Assembly: GCA_963383645.1 (NCBI GenBank)
Contig: OY726579.1
Span: 2,535,778 to 2,599,777 of the forward strand
Origin: Muscardinus avellanarius
Taxonomy: Eukaryota > Chordata > Mammalia > Rodentia > Gliridae
DNA length: 64,000 nucleotides
Direction: 5' to 3'
The position numbers and the translations under genes are program-made. The notes below the pieces were generated by a model, which was not told where the DNA came from, did no database searches, and was given only the letters and a program-made list of their open reading frames with translations. Of this stretch, positions 39,983 through 50,668 are shown piece after piece; position 1 is the stretch's first letter; each line of letters opens with the position of its first letter.

Positions 39983-40870
39983 ACTGATGTCGACTGTTTT
40001 GTTGGAGAATTCAGTTTGGGTTCTCAGTTGCTAGACGCCCCTAGAAATAAGTTGGTGCTCATTAAAACATTTCTCTGTCTTGCACTGCCTAGGAGTGTGT
40101 TGGTGGGCGATTAGATTTTCCCTGCAGCTTCTTACAGGCAGGTGATTGAGCATCTTTAGTGACTAGCATTCCTGCTAAGGGGGGGACTGCTTCCAGAAGG
40201 TTCACGTTGATCGCTGCTCCCCAGTTCCCCCCAAAAGAAAAGCTGGCACCCAGAAATGAATGGAAAGGGAGGGAATGGCACCAGGGCCGCCCTTGTGACC
40301 CTGTGGGACAAAGGACGTCTGCGAGGACCTTGCAGGCGAGGAAGGGTGTTTACAGGGCCTCGGTTTGGGGGAGGCGTTGAGGGAGACCCGCGTTCTCGCG
40401 TATCAAGCCACCAGACGCTAAGGGAACATTTGGGGACATAGTCCACGCCAGCGCCCGGCCTTCCCACACGAGGGAGTTTGTTTTGTAAATAGCAGTTTTG
40501 CTTTTAAAAATTGGCTCCCACTCCTCAATATTTATGGCCCTGCCGAAAGCTGTTTACATGAATCACTTCAATATTTTAGTTGATATTTTTCGTGCGTGTG
40601 TGTGTGTGTGTGTGTGTTTAATGATTTCTGGGCTTTGTAGCGATGTCCTGGAGCCCTGGAGAATTTTCTGGGCTTCCTTCTAACTAGTTATGTACCAGGG
40701 AACCTTATTATTCTTACCCAAAGACCACAGGGTTGGGGGCAGGTGCTGCCCAAGGGGCTTTAAAATTTTGTTTTTATTTTTTGCCCTCTGGAAGTGTTTC
40801 TTGGTCAAGGATAATAAGGAAAGTCATTGGAGGAGCTTTTGGAGTAAGACCTGTAGAGTTGTTGACTTTT
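39983..40870. other. Intronic sequence, nothing recognised
   Basis: Single-copy-looking, with a (GT)n at 40594-40617. It is moderately CpG-rich around 40300-40460, without splice-site pairs I would defend. Confidence 0.45.
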
Positions 40871-41160
40871 ATTATTTACTTTTTGCGGTACTGGGGATGG
40901 AACCCAGCGGCAGTCTACCTCCGAGTGACACCCCCAGCCCTATTTTTTATTCTTTATTTGGAAACAGGGCCTCACTGAGTTGCAGAGGGCCTCACCAAGT
41001 AGCTGAGGCTGTCCTATTTTTTATTCTTTATTTTGAAACCTGGTCTCACTGAGTTGCAGAGGGCCTCACTAAGTAGCTGAGGCTGTCCGCGAACCTGCGA
41101 TCCTCCGGTCTCAGCCTCCCGAATGCTGGGATGACAAGCGTGCGCCCCCACGCCCGGCTC
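40871..41160 (-). mobile_element. B1-dID SINE with 74-bp internal duplication
   Basis: Two B1 segments starting at 40939 and 41013 repeat with 74-bp spacing (cctattttttattctttatt). gagttgttgactttt flanks the element (40856-40870 and 41161-41175). Confidence 0.9.
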
Positions 41161-41175
41161 GAGTTGTTGACTTTT

Positions 41176-41658
41176 TCAAAGGCGGCCAAAGCCTGGTGGG
41201 ATTTGTTACCAAGCTTCCTTTTCGTAATGGCGTTTTATTCTCCGGTACCTTGGCTCGCTGGCCTTACCAGACCCAAGTCCTCTAGCAGGTGTTTCCTCTG
41301 ACTTCCCATTCCCCAAGGCAAACTGAGTATGTTCAGACTTTCCAACTCCTCCTTCACCGCGGAGATGCTGGCCGGGTTCCCTGGAGCTCAGCTCCACCCC
41401 GGGCCTGCCGAGGGGTCTTGGTGCCCGGCGTTCCATGGAGGCTGGCATTGTCACCGCGCTTGGAATGTCCTGGAATTAAATCATCTGCGGGAACAACTGT
41501 TGTTACATATGGCCTTGCCTGGCTCAGGAATCACCATCCTGTCACAGACCTATTTAAATGTGGCTTTTGAAGGCAGCCGGTTTCAGAAAACCAATCAGGC
41601 TAAGCCAGCTCTTGGTGACTTCTTCTCCTAACAATGTCTCCTATTTCACTTTGTCTAG
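41176..41658. other. Repeat-free sequence before the ITPR1 start-codon exon
   Basis: About 480 bases without SINEs lead into the acceptor pyrimidine tract (tcttctcct ... tttcactttgtctag). Confidence 0.55.
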
Positions 41659-41675
41659 GTTTTTCAAGAAAGAAC
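41659..41675 (+). other. ITPR1: ITPR1 5' UTR part of the start-codon exon
   Basis: Seventeen bases between the acceptor (tttgtctag) and the start codon. They contain no ATG. Confidence 0.85.
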
Positions 41676-41767
41676 ATGTCTGACAAAATGTCTAGTTTTC
41701 TCCATATCGGAGACATTTGTTCTCTGTATGCGGAGGGATCGACAAATGGATTTATCAGCACCTTGGG
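41676..41767 (+). CDS. ITPR1: ITPR1 coding exon 1 (start codon; residues 1-31)
   Basis: ITPR1 is the type 1 IP3-gated calcium channel of the ER membrane. The exon encodes [20 protein letters not shown] and on to ...ISTLG, the start of the first beta-trefoil (suppressor) domain. MSDKM and HIGDIC fit type 1; type 2 instead begins MTEMSSFLYIGDI, so the paralogue is clear. Leu30, one of the residues reported as needed for suppression of IP3 binding, is present. The start codon is in a moderate context (AACATGT). The exon ends GG|GTAAGA in phase 2, and the split glycine codon is completed by the next exon. Downstream exons beyond residue 54 are outside the window. Confidence 0.97.
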
Positions 41768-42139
41768 GTAAGAGCTTGTGATTACGCGTACAGCCAGCTT
41801 TGTTTAAGACCTTATAACATCTGCTTAAAAACTGTGATTTTGTTCTAAGATAAGAAGGTCGTTTCTGTTTTACTCAGATTTTCCAAGGGCGGTTGAAATC
41901 ACAAAGGCCAAATCCCATGTTAACCACATTTAACCTTTTACAAGGACCCTGTTTTTGATCAGTTTTGAAAGAACAAACCCTCCATTAATTAGGGCTCTGT
42001 TCATTCAGAACTGGTTATAATTCTCCTTCCCTTCATAGGTAAGAGGGACAGTACAGGGATATGGAATAAAATTTGAAGATTAATATATATATAGACCCAA
42101 AGAAATGCTTTTTAGCTTTGTAAAAGCTCTTTTTTTTTC

Positions 42140-42350
42140 CTTTGTAGTGCTAGGGATGGAACTCAGGGGCATTTGCCTCTGAGCCCCCCTCCCCCGGCCC
42201 ATTTATTTATTTGCTTAGTTTTGAAACCAGGTCTCACTAGGTTGCTGAGTCTTGCTACAGGGTTTCTGAGTCTGTCCTCAAACCTGCGACTCTCCAGTCT
42301 CAGCCTCCCAAATCTGAGGATTAGAGGCATATACCACCACTCCTGGCTGA
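42140..42350 (-). mobile_element. B1-dID SINE, old
   Basis: A full copy with an extended C-rich ID (gagcccccctcccccggccc). Confidence 0.8.
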
Positions 42351-42392
42351 AGTTTTTTTTCTTTTTCTTTTTCTTCTTTTTTTGGGGGGTGG

Positions 42393-42592
42393 GGGGTCTG
42401 GGGATAGAACCCAGGGGCATTCGACCTCCAAGCCAAACCCCTTGCCCTATTTTTAAAAAAATATCCTTTATTTTGAAACAGGGTCTCACTAAGTTGCGGA
42501 GGGCCTCACTAAGTAGCTGAGGCTGGCCGCGAACCGCGATCCTCCTGTCGCAGCCTCGTGTCGCAGCCTCGTGTGCGCCGCCACGCCCGGCT
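42393..42592 (-). mobile_element. B1-dID SINE, subfamily A
   Basis: The head region has a doubled gtcgcagcctcgt (42547-42572). ctgaagttctttt/ctgaagtttttt sequences flank the element, as in a target-site duplication. Confidence 0.86.
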
Positions 42593-42637
42593 CTGAAGTT
42601 CTTTTCTTTTTCTTTTTCTTTCTCTCTTTCTTTCTTT

Positions 42638-42798
42638 TTGTGGTACTGGGGATTTAACCTAGAGGTATTCTATCTGTGAGCTACACCCCTGCTCCTAACA
42701 GGGTCTCTCTAGGGTGCCGAGAGTCTCACTAATTGCTGAGGCTGGCCTCAAACCTGCAATTCTCCCGCCTCAGCCTCCCAAGTACTGAGATTAGAAGA
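42638..42798 (-). mobile_element. B1-dID SINE, partial
   Basis: The linker and part of B1 are missing and the head is absent. Confidence 0.75.
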
Positions 42799-43016
42799 CC
42801 ATTTCCAAGCTCTTCTTTTCAAAGAGTAGTTCTGTGAAGTGCTAGGCAGACACCAGAGCGTCTTGGATGCGTACCTCGCCTACTTCAAACTGCCGAATGC
42901 ATTTGAAAGTTATAAACTGCGCAAAGTCGCATAAATCAGATTTCTGCGTTCTCTGATCTCTCTGCCACGTTTTGAGGATATAAATGTATTCCATTATAAA
43001 CTCTATTTTTTTTCTT

Positions 43017-43180
43017 TTTGCTGGTGGAACCCTTCTACCTCCGCGTCACACTCCCGGACCTATTTTATACTTTTATTTGGAAACAGGGTCTCCTAAGCCA
43101 GTGCGGCTTTGAACCTGTGACCCGCCTGTCTCCGCCTCCCAAGTACTGGATGACAAGCGTGCGCCACCACGCCCGGCCGA
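43017..43180 (-). mobile_element. B1-dID SINE, subfamily C
   Basis: A C copy with a shortened ID end (ctggtggaacccttctacct). Confidence 0.87.
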
Positions 43181-43295
43181 AGTTAAACTTTGAACGCATA
43201 GGGAAACCTTTTTCAAACAGCTCCTTGGCTGCTGGAAGTCCATGCAGTCTAAGCTTTGCTCAGGAAAAGCCCTGCGATATTTACTTGCTTATTTC

Positions 43296-43495
43296 TGTGG
43301 TGCTGGGGATAGAACCAGTACCACAGTAGCCTTCTAGCTCTGAGCTGCACCCCTAGCCTCTTTTCACGTGTTTCATTGGAAACAGGGTCTCCCTAGCTTG
43401 ACGAACATCTCACTACTTGCCGAGGCTGTCCTCGAACCTGCGATCCTCTTGTCTCAGCCTCCCAAGTATTGGGATTACCGGCTTGCACAAACATA
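43296..43495 (-). mobile_element. B1-dID SINE, shortened B1
   Basis: An ID with a small insertion (accagtaccacagtagcc) and B1 with one segment missing. Confidence 0.8.
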
Positions 43496-43520
43496 TCTAG
43501 CTAGATATTTATTTATTTAT

Positions 43521-43720
43521 TTTGCAGGTTTGAGGATGGAACCCAGGGGCATTCTACTTCCGAGCAACACCCCCAGTTCTATTTTTTATTCCTTATTTTG
43601 AAACAGGGTCTCACTGAGTTGCAGGGGGCCTCACTAAGTAGTTGAGGCTGGCCATGAACTGCGATCCTCGTGTCTTAGCCTCCCGAATGCTGGGATGACA
43701 AGCGTGCCCTATCACGCCCG
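43521..43720 (-). mobile_element. B1-dID SINE, subfamily A
   Basis: A full copy ending atcacgcccggc, with head near consensus. Confidence 0.87.
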
Positions 43721-43756
43721 GCAATATTTAATTTAATATTGTGTGTGTGTTTGTGT

Positions 43757-43926
43757 TGGTACTGGGGTTCCTGGAAGCCCTTCTACCTCTGTGCTACACT
43801 CCCAGAGCTATTTTATTTTTGGAAACAGGGTCTCTTAAGCCAGCGCGGCTGGCTTCGAACCTGCGTGATCCTCCTGTCTCCGCCTCCCAAGCACGGGGAT
43901 TACAAGCGTGCGCCACCACGCCTGGC
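43757..43926 (-). mobile_element. B1-dID SINE, subfamily C
   Basis: A near-consensus C copy only about 85 bp from the splice acceptor of the next ITPR1 exon. Confidence 0.9.
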
Positions 43927-44010
43927 TGTATTTAATTTTTTAACATTGCTTAGAACTTTATTTTCCTCGACTTGGTTTGATAGAGCGTTTTCTATGTCTT
44001 TTTTTTACAG

Positions 44011-44081
44011 CCTGGTTGATGATCGGTGCGTTGTACAGCCAGAAGCCGGAGCCCTTAACAATCCACCTAAGAAATTCAGAG
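44011..44081 (+). CDS. ITPR1: ITPR1 coding exon 2 (residues 31-54)
   Basis: The 71-base exon completes Gly31 and encodes [20 protein letters not shown] and KFR, continuing the suppressor beta-trefoil. Leu32, Val33, Asp34, Arg36 and Arg54, reported as critical for suppression of IP3 binding, are all present. The acceptor is ttttttttacag and the donor is AGAG|GTACGG, in phase 1 (G of the next Asp codon). One oddity is codon 45, which reads GCC (Ala); ITPR1, ITPR2 and ITPR3 as I know them have Asp in this GDL motif. This could be a true substitution or a base error. Confidence 0.97.
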
Positions 44082-44366
44082 GTACGGTAGTCTCGCCTTC
44101 TTGGAGTGGTACCTTGACTTGCTTGAAAATTCACGAAGGGTTTTGCTTAGTGTTGGTGTCTCTGTGAGTGTGCACCCAATGGCTTATTTACTTGTGTAAT
44201 TCTTCCAGAGTATGATTTCACTAATGCAGAAATAAATTCAGCATCAAGATGGGGCACCTGGTATTCTTAGGTACCGCAATTTGGATAAGAAGTTCTTAAT
44301 TACTGTACTTGATTCTAAAGTTAAAAGACAAAGGGCAGCTTTCTTACCAGTTTTTTTTTTTTTTTT

Positions 44367-44547
44367 TCGTGGTACTGGGGATGGAACCCAGGGCCATTCC
44401 TTCTACCTCCGAGCGACACCCGAGCCCTATATTTTATTCTTTATTTTGAAACAGGGTCTCACTAAGTTACAGAGGCTGGCCACAAACCACGATTCTCCTG
44501 TCAGTCTCCCGAATGCTGGGATGACAAGTGTGATTACTACGCCTGGC
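44367..44547 (-). mobile_element. B1-dID SINE, shortened
   Basis: One B1 segment is missing, and the head has decayed to gattactacgcctggct. Confidence 0.8.
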
Positions 44548-44663
44548 TCTAAACCTATGTTTTGGTGTCTTCCTTGAAAAGTGGCTTAACTTATTGCAGA
44601 AGATCTTTAAAATATAGTTGTTTCCAGACATGGTGGTGCATGTGTAGTCAAAAGTTTGAGGAC

Positions 44664-45232
44664 AGGCTGGGAATGGTGGCGCACCTTATAATACCAGCAT
44701 TCGGGAGGCAGAGACTGGAGGATCGCAGTTCTCAGACAGCCCCTGCTACTTAGCGAGGCAATTCATGACTCAGTGAGACCCTGTTTCAAAAATAAAAACA
44801 CTAAAAAATAGAGCAGGGGATATAGCTCAGATGTACAGTGACCCAGGGTTCCATCCACAGTTGCGAAAAAAAAAATTAATTTAGCCGGGTGTGGTGGCGC
44901 ATGCTTGTAACCCCAGTACTTGGGAGGCTGAGACGGGACGATCGCACAGGCTCGAAGCCAGCCTCAGCAGCTTAGTGATGCTCTCAGCAACTTAGTGAGA
45001 CCCTGTTTTCAAATAAAATATAAAATAGGTCTGGAGGTGTAGCCTGGAGGTAGAAAGCCCCTGGGTTCAATCCCCAGTACCACCAAAAAAAAAAGTTAGA
45101 GGGCAGCCTCAGCAACTTAGGCCCTCAGCAACCTAGTGAGACCTTGTATCCAAATAGAAAATAAAAGGGATGGGTAGGGATTGTAGCTTAGAGATAGACT
45201 GTCTCTAGGTTCTATTCCCAGTACCACCCCTC
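44664..45232 (+). mobile_element. Three plus-strand SINEs in a row
   Basis: A subfamily A copy (44664-44865) and a subfamily B copy (44883-45085) are followed by a headless copy with shortened B1 (45096-45232). Confidence 0.84.
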
Positions 45233-45466
45233 CCCCCAAAATATATATAGTTATCTTGGCTGATAAGCACATTATTACTGTTTTTAGTTGTGATGTTGGT
45301 GGTTAGTGGTTCTTGGTGATTAGTGGTTCTCAGTTCTAGCCACAACTAGAATTGTATGGGGAAGTTTTGAAAGTACGTAAATGCCTAGTGCCCCACCCGA
45401 GGACATTCAAGTTCATCTCTAGAAGTTGGGGCTGGTGTGTTGGCTTTTTTTTTTTTGGGGGGGGGG

Positions 45467-45809
45467 GTGCTGGGGATTGAACCCAGGCACACTCTACCAC
45501 TGAGCCACATTCCTGGATTTTTTTTCTTTTTTTCGGTACTGGGGGTTGAACCCAGGGCCACTCTACCTCTGAGATACACCCCCAACCTTTATTTTTTATT
45601 GTATTTATCTTTTTTTGTTTTGAAACAGGGTCTCGCTAGGTTGCGGAGAGTCTTGCTAAGTTTCTAAGGCTGATCTCAAACATGCAATGCTTTTATATTT
45701 TATTTGAGTCAGGGTATTGCTAAGTTGCTGACGCTAACCTTGATCTGTGGTCCTCCTGTATCAGTCTCCCTTGTACTGGTATTATAGGCATGGGTCTATG
45801 GTGCCCAAC
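45467..45809 (-). mobile_element. SINE with two ID units, then B1 remnant
   Basis: IDs lie at 45467-45516 and 45535-45592, and B1 is cut at 45690. A separate decayed B1 half follows (45696-45809). Confidence 0.77.
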
Positions 45810-45817
45810 CGGGATCC

Positions 45818-45905
45818 ATTCATCCATCCATCCATCCATCCATTTATCCATCCTTCCTTCCTTCCTTCCCCCCTCCCCTCCCCCCTTCTTTCCTTTCTTT
45901 CTTTC
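45818..45905. repeat. (ATCC)n / (TTCC)n microsatellite
   Basis: Seven (ATCC)-type units, then TTCC and CCCTT-rich pyrimidines. Confidence 0.93.
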
Positions 45906-46101
45906 ATATTGAGGATGGAACCCAGAGGCTTTCTACCTCTGGGCTATACTCCCAGACCTATTTTATACTTTGTTTTGAAACAGGGTCACTAAGTTGCCGA
46001 GAGCCTCGCTAAGTAGCCGAGGCTGGCTTCGAACCTGTGTGATCCTCCTGTCTCTGCCTCCCAAGTGCCGGGATTACAAGCGTGAGCCACCACGCCCGGC
46101 T
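45906..46101 (-). mobile_element. B1-dID SINE, subfamily B
   Basis: It is near-consensus in B1, ending gagccaccacgcccggct. The pyrimidine tract is its expanded tail. Confidence 0.87.
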
Positions 46102-47052
46102 CTGGTGGCGATTTGAAGGGGCTGTTTTGAGATAGAAGCAACAGCCTGACAGAGGTCATTTGGAAGGAACCACACTTTTAATGGCCTGGCCCCGTTCTAT
46201 GGGTGGTCACGTGTCAGCGACTTGATTTGTTGATGCCTTTGTCCATAAATTAAAAATAAAGGTTTCTGGGTTGTGAGCCGCTTTGTACTTGCGGGAGAAT
46301 GGAGTTCAAAGCGAGGTCTGCTGCAGGTTGTGAATGTGGGTCAGTACTTGCTGATTTCCACATGCGGAACCAGAGGGCCCTGTGCACACAGGTCGAGGGC
46401 GCAGGCTGAGACAGCTTTGCAGCTGCTCCAGCGCCAGAGAGCTCCCCTTCACTGTGAAACTTGGACATTGACTCTTTAAGATGCTTTCAAAGCATCCCTT
46501 CAGCTGTGGTGCAGCATACTTTGAAAAAAAATTTTTAAAGAGGAAAGAGGATGTCTCTTTTGGAGGAGATAGCTGCATTTCCCAATATTAGTCTATTTTG
46601 AACTTGAAGTCATTTTGATGTTTAGAAATTGTGCTCGGGAAAGCTGGGCAATTCGAAGGTATCTCGGGACCATTTCTTTGCAGTGTCACAAACACATGCG
46701 GAGAAGGGAGATGCTGGCGACTAGCCCGAAGATGATAGCGTTCTGATCTCAGCGGTCAGTAGAGCTGCGCTAAATCAGCTGGGCTTGCTCTCGCTTTGAT
46801 CGTTTCCTTGTGAAATGGTCGCCTGTATCAAGAAGCACCAGAATCTGTTCTCCTTTAGCAGTATACTTTTCTTGTTGCATCGTATGAGACATCATAGTGA
46901 GATTCAGAGTGACAGGAGCATACATGCACACGGCGCTTTGGTTTGGTGTGCTTCCCTCCGGATCCCATTCCTCTTTCTCTTTTTCCACACATATCATTGG
47001 TAACTTTGTATACGTACCTAGCGTTATTAGAAGTGTTTCTTCCCTCTTTTTT
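46102..47052. other. Intronic repeat-poor sequence
   Basis: About 950 bases without interspersed repeats I recognise, and no exon signature. Confidence 0.5.
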
Positions 47053-47054
47053 TG

Positions 47055-47240
47055 GTGTGTGGGCCATTCTACCTCTGAGCTGTACCCCTAGCCCTATTTT
47101 TATTTTTTTAATTTGGAAATAGGGTCTTGCTGAGTTAATGTGAGCCTCGCTGCGTTGCCGAGGCTGGCTTCAAACCTGTGATCCTCTTGTCTCAGCCTCC
47201 CAAGTCCTGGGGTTGCAGGTGGGCATCGTCACGCTGCCTG
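47055..47240 (-). mobile_element. B1-dID SINE, old
   Basis: A 3'-shortened ID and full B1 with an altered head (gtcacgctgcctgac). Confidence 0.78.
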
Positions 47241-47329
47241 ACCCCCACCTTCCTCTAAACTCCCTTCATCCTTCCACTGCAGCTTCTCCTTTGTCTTCGT
47301 TCCTTTTATTTTCGAATTTATCTCTGGCT

Positions 47330-47830
47330 TTCACAGATGAGAAAATAAGCATATGACCTTTCACTTTCTAAGACTGGCTAATCTCAGTTCGCATACTATC
47401 CTCCAGTTCCATCCATTTTCCTACACGTTACGTAATTTTGTTGTTCTTTATTTTATTTTTTATATTTTTATTGGTGCACTGTGTTCATACATCATAATGG
47501 GATAAAACACTTGTGTAGGCATACATGCACACATCGCTCAGTTAGCCCCTACCCAATCCGCACTCCATTCCCTCCCCCATCCCTCCTTCCCATGCTTGGC
47601 TTAGTGGCTGACATCTAATAATTTTGTTATTCTTCATGGCTGAGGAAAATTGCCTTGCATGTATATACCACAGCTTCAGGATCTCTTCTTCTGTCGATGG
47701 ACACCTAGGCTGCTTCCACGATTTGGTTGTTGTGAATTGCGCTGCTGGGAACACGAATATGCGTGTATCACCCTAATATGCTGACTTCAGTAACTTCTAA
47801 GAGATACCCAGGAGTGATACAGCGGGGTCA
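47330..47830 (-). mobile_element. Old L1 fragment, split
   Basis: The flanking parts (ctccagttccatccattttc on the left; gatggacacctaggctgctt and ttgtgaattgcgctgctggg on the right) are reverse L1 ORF2-end and 3' UTR sequence. The gap is the nested insertion at 47449-47618. Confidence 0.82.
47449..47618 (-). mobile_element. Short L1 3' UTR inserted into an older L1
   Basis: About 170 bp of L1 3' UTR (tttttattggtgcactgtgt) are flanked by taattttgttgttctt (47433-47448) and taattttgttattctt (47619-47634), which differ at one base. Confidence 0.87.
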
Positions 47831-47944
47831 TGTGGGGCTAATCTGTTCTTAAGTAAGTAGAAATTAGAGTCCTGTGTATGTGGTGGTCCCTGTGACTTCT
47901 GATGTGGGGGTTCTAATTTTCTGAGCCCCTTTTGAGACCTCCAA

Positions 47945-48150
47945 CTCTAGTGGTTAATAACACAGGTCCTTGGTCCAGGCTTCCTGGATTCAGAGCCACG
48001 TTTCACTAATTCTTGCCTGTACACCCATGGATGAATGGCTTACCCCTGGATAAATTGCTTGATCTCTGGTAACCTTGGCTTTTTTTTTTTTCCCATCTGT
48101 AAAACAGAAGATCCTTGTGAAGTCATAAAGTCATCGTGAAGGTTAAATGT
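47945..48150 (+). mobile_element. MIR-like ancient SINE
   Basis: agtggttaataacacaggtc, ctggattcagagccac and cccatctgtaaaacagaaga follow the MIR layout. Confidence 0.6.
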
Positions 48151-48164
48151 GTGTTAAGAATTTG

Positions 48165-48420
48165 AACTTGTTGGAATCCTATCGTCTGTAACAAGGTGGA
48201 TGGACCTGGAGGACATTAGGCTAAGTGAAATTAACCAGACACAGACAGACAGATGTTGTCTGATTCCTTCCACTCGTATGCAGAGTCCTGGAAAGCTGAG
48301 CTCATAGAAATTGAAAGTAGAATACTGGTTACCAGAGTGCAGGGGAAAAGTAGGAGGAGAGGAGATGGTGCAGGGAGACTGGTCAACGGGCACCAACTTA
48401 GAGTTAGGAGTTCTCTTGCA
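48165..48420 (+). mobile_element. L1 3' end fragment, old
   Basis: aaggtggatggacctggagg and aagtgaaattaaccagacac are L1 ORF2-end text, followed by 3' UTR-like sequence. Confidence 0.78.
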
Positions 48421-48447
48421 TGGTAGGGAAGCTAATAACAATAATGC

Positions 48448-48520
48448 ATTGTGTGTGTGTATGTATATGCATATATACACATATACATACACACACATAT
48501 GTGCACACACACATATACAC
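48448..48520. repeat. (TG)n/(CA)n-rich alternating tract with TATATA
   Basis: GTGTGTGTGT, then atatgcatatatacacat and CACACACA: an imperfect inverted repeat of alternating purine and pyrimidine. Confidence 0.85.
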
Positions 48521-48525
48521 ACATA

Positions 48526-49117
48526 TTCTACCGCTGAGCTGCACCTCCACCCTATTTTATTTTGTTTTATTTATTTATTTATTTTGCGGGTCTGGGGATG
48601 GAACCCAGGGGCATTTGACCTCCGAGCTACCCCCCCTGCCCTATTTTTTATTCTTTATTTTGAAACCGGGTCTGAGTTGCAGAGGACCTCACTAAGTAGC
48701 TGAGGCTATCCACAAACCGTGATCCTCCAGGTCTCAGCCTCCCAAATGCTAGGATGACAAGCGTGCGCCACCATGCCTGGCATCCACCCTGTTTTATTTT
48801 TAATTTGATTTTGAGGCATTCTACCTCCGAACTACACCCCCAGCTTGATTTCTTATTCTTTATTTTGAAACAGGGTCTCACTAAGTTGTGGAGGGCTTCA
48901 CTGAGTAGCTGAGGCTGGCCCTGAACTTGCGATCCTCCTGTCTCAGCCTCCCAAGTACTAGGATTACAAGTGTGTGCCACCACACCTGGCTATCTTTATT
49001 TTTTTGGTTTGAAACAGGGTCTCACTAAGTTGCGGAGGCTGTCCTCTAACCTGTGATCCTTCTGTCTTAGCCTTGCAAGTCCTGGGATTATAGGTGTGCA
49101 CCACCATGCCTGGCTGT
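48526..49117 (-). mobile_element. SINE cluster with nested insertion
   Basis: A partial ID (48526-48556) and a second partial ID with B1 (48783-48992) are separated by a younger subfamily A copy (about 48567-48782) with ccaccctgttttatttt-like repeats on both sides. A B1 half (48993-49117) follows. Confidence 0.8.
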
Positions 49118-49409
49118 ATATTTCAAAAGAGCTAGGAGAGAGGATTTTGAACATTATGGCCATGAGGAAATAATAAAATGGAAGGGATGTTGCTCAGTGA
49201 TAGCGTGCTTTCTAGCATGGATGAGTTGCTGGGTTTGATCCCAAGCACCACCCACGCCAAAAGAAACCATATATATTTAAGATGATGAATATACTAATTA
49301 CCCTGATTAGGTCATTCATTACACAAGAGGTACATGAGTTAGAACATCACATTATATCCCCAAAATATGTACAGTTATTTTGTGTCATTCAAAACAAACA
49401 AACAAAAAA

Positions 49410-49861
49410 GCTAGGTGTGGTAGTGCACGCTTGAAATCCCAGTACTTGGGAGGCTGAGATAGGAGGATCACAGGTTTGCGGCCAGCTTCAGCTACTTAGT
49501 GAGGCCTTCAGCAATTTGGTGAGAGACCCTGTTTTGAAATAAAGAATAAAAAAATAGGGCTGGGGTGTAGCTTGGAGGTACAGTGCCTCTGGGTTCAGTC
49601 TCCAGTACTGAAAAAAAAAAAAAAATTAAAGTTAAAAAGAAAAAAAGTGCCGAGCCAGGCATGGTGGCGCAGCCTTGTAATCTCAGGACTTGGGAGGCTG
49701 AGACAGGAGGATCTGGGTTTGCAGCCAGTCTTAGCTACTTGGTGAGGCCCTCTGCAACTTAGTGAGACCCTGTTTCAACATACGAATAATAAAATAAAAA
49801 AAAAAAAAAGGACTGGGGATGTAGCTCGGAGGTAGAAAGCCTCTGGGTTCAATCTCCAGTA

Positions 49862-49862
<1 letters not shown>
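49410..49862 (+). mobile_element. Two B1-dID SINEs
   Basis: A copy ending in poly(A) (49410-49625) and a second one (49652-49862) whose tail runs CACACACA, A18, then (GAAA)n. Confidence 0.86.
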
Positions 49863-49893
<31 letters not shown>

Positions 49894-49929
49894 GAAAGAA
49901 AGAAAGAAAGAAAATTAAAGGAAAAAAAA

Positions 49930-50660
49930 ATGTGCTTGAGGGATCCTGGCCCTCAGCAAAGGGCTCAGTGAGCATTAATGATCGGTACCTTTTCTCTCTC
50001 AGTACTTGCAGCAGAACCTGGCACTCACACATGGTAGCCGGAAGGAAGTAACCACTCGTGAACTCTTTGTTGATACGAGGGCAGTTGTGTAGCATGGCTC
50101 CGCTCTTGTGTTAGGTGCTCAGTGGGTGAGGGTGTGCACGCTGACGGCCTTGACCGGACCTCCAGTGCTGTCCACCCCGCCGCAGTGACTTAGAGAGAGG
50201 GTGTGATTTTTTTTTTTTTTATAGGAGAAATTGCTTCCTTCAAAAATAATGGGATTAAAGATAATATGGATAAAGAGTCTGGTGGACTACTTGGGGCATG
50301 GTAATTACTCAGTGACCAGTAGCTGCTATCTGTTCACAACCAACAAAAAAGAGGTCAGAGGTCAACATTGAACACACTGGTTTTTCTCCGGTGGTTTAAA
50401 GTGTATTTTCAGAACTAATTGCTGTGTGTGCGTGCGTGCGTGAGTGTGTGTTTTCTTTGAATATATCTCCCATCCCAAACTTTGTAGGAAGAATAGTTTT
50501 AACTGCACATAAACCTATCTGATGAGATTTGGACAGTATCACTGACCTTCAAGGACCCAAATTAAGATGTGGACTAATTTAGTTATCTTGGCACTTTTGG
50601 GAAGGTGGTACTATATATGTATATGTAGTTATATGTGTGTATATATACTATATTTTAATT
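49930..50660. other. Intronic sequence, mostly unrecognised
   Basis: 50270-50345 (tggtaattactcagtgacca) is L2/MIR-like at best. A tgcgtgcgtgcg run lies at 50425-50450, and a (TA/TG)n stretch at 50611-50650. Confidence 0.4.
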
Positions 50661-50668
50661 TTTTTTTT

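Larger units (their letters stand above)
16596..41658 (+). other. ITPR1: ITPR1 intron 2
   Basis: This 25-kb intron separates the leader exons from the start-codon exon. It starts SINE-free to 17692, then is dominated by SINEs. An L1 lies at 22360-23235 and a GC-rich promoter-like repeat at 35.8-36.4 kb. No conserved coding exon was recognised within it. Confidence 0.8.
41768..44010 (+). other. ITPR1: ITPR1 intron 3
   Basis: A short intron (2.2 kb) between the first two coding exons. It begins GTAAGAGC and ends ttttttttacag. About 370 repeat-free bases follow the donor; reverse SINEs fill most of the rest. Confidence 0.93.

Noticed and set aside
41768..43000. Search for the third ITPR1 coding exon close to the second
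   Set aside because: No sequence coding for the expected DCLFKLCPMN continuation was found before or after 44081, so it lies outside the window.
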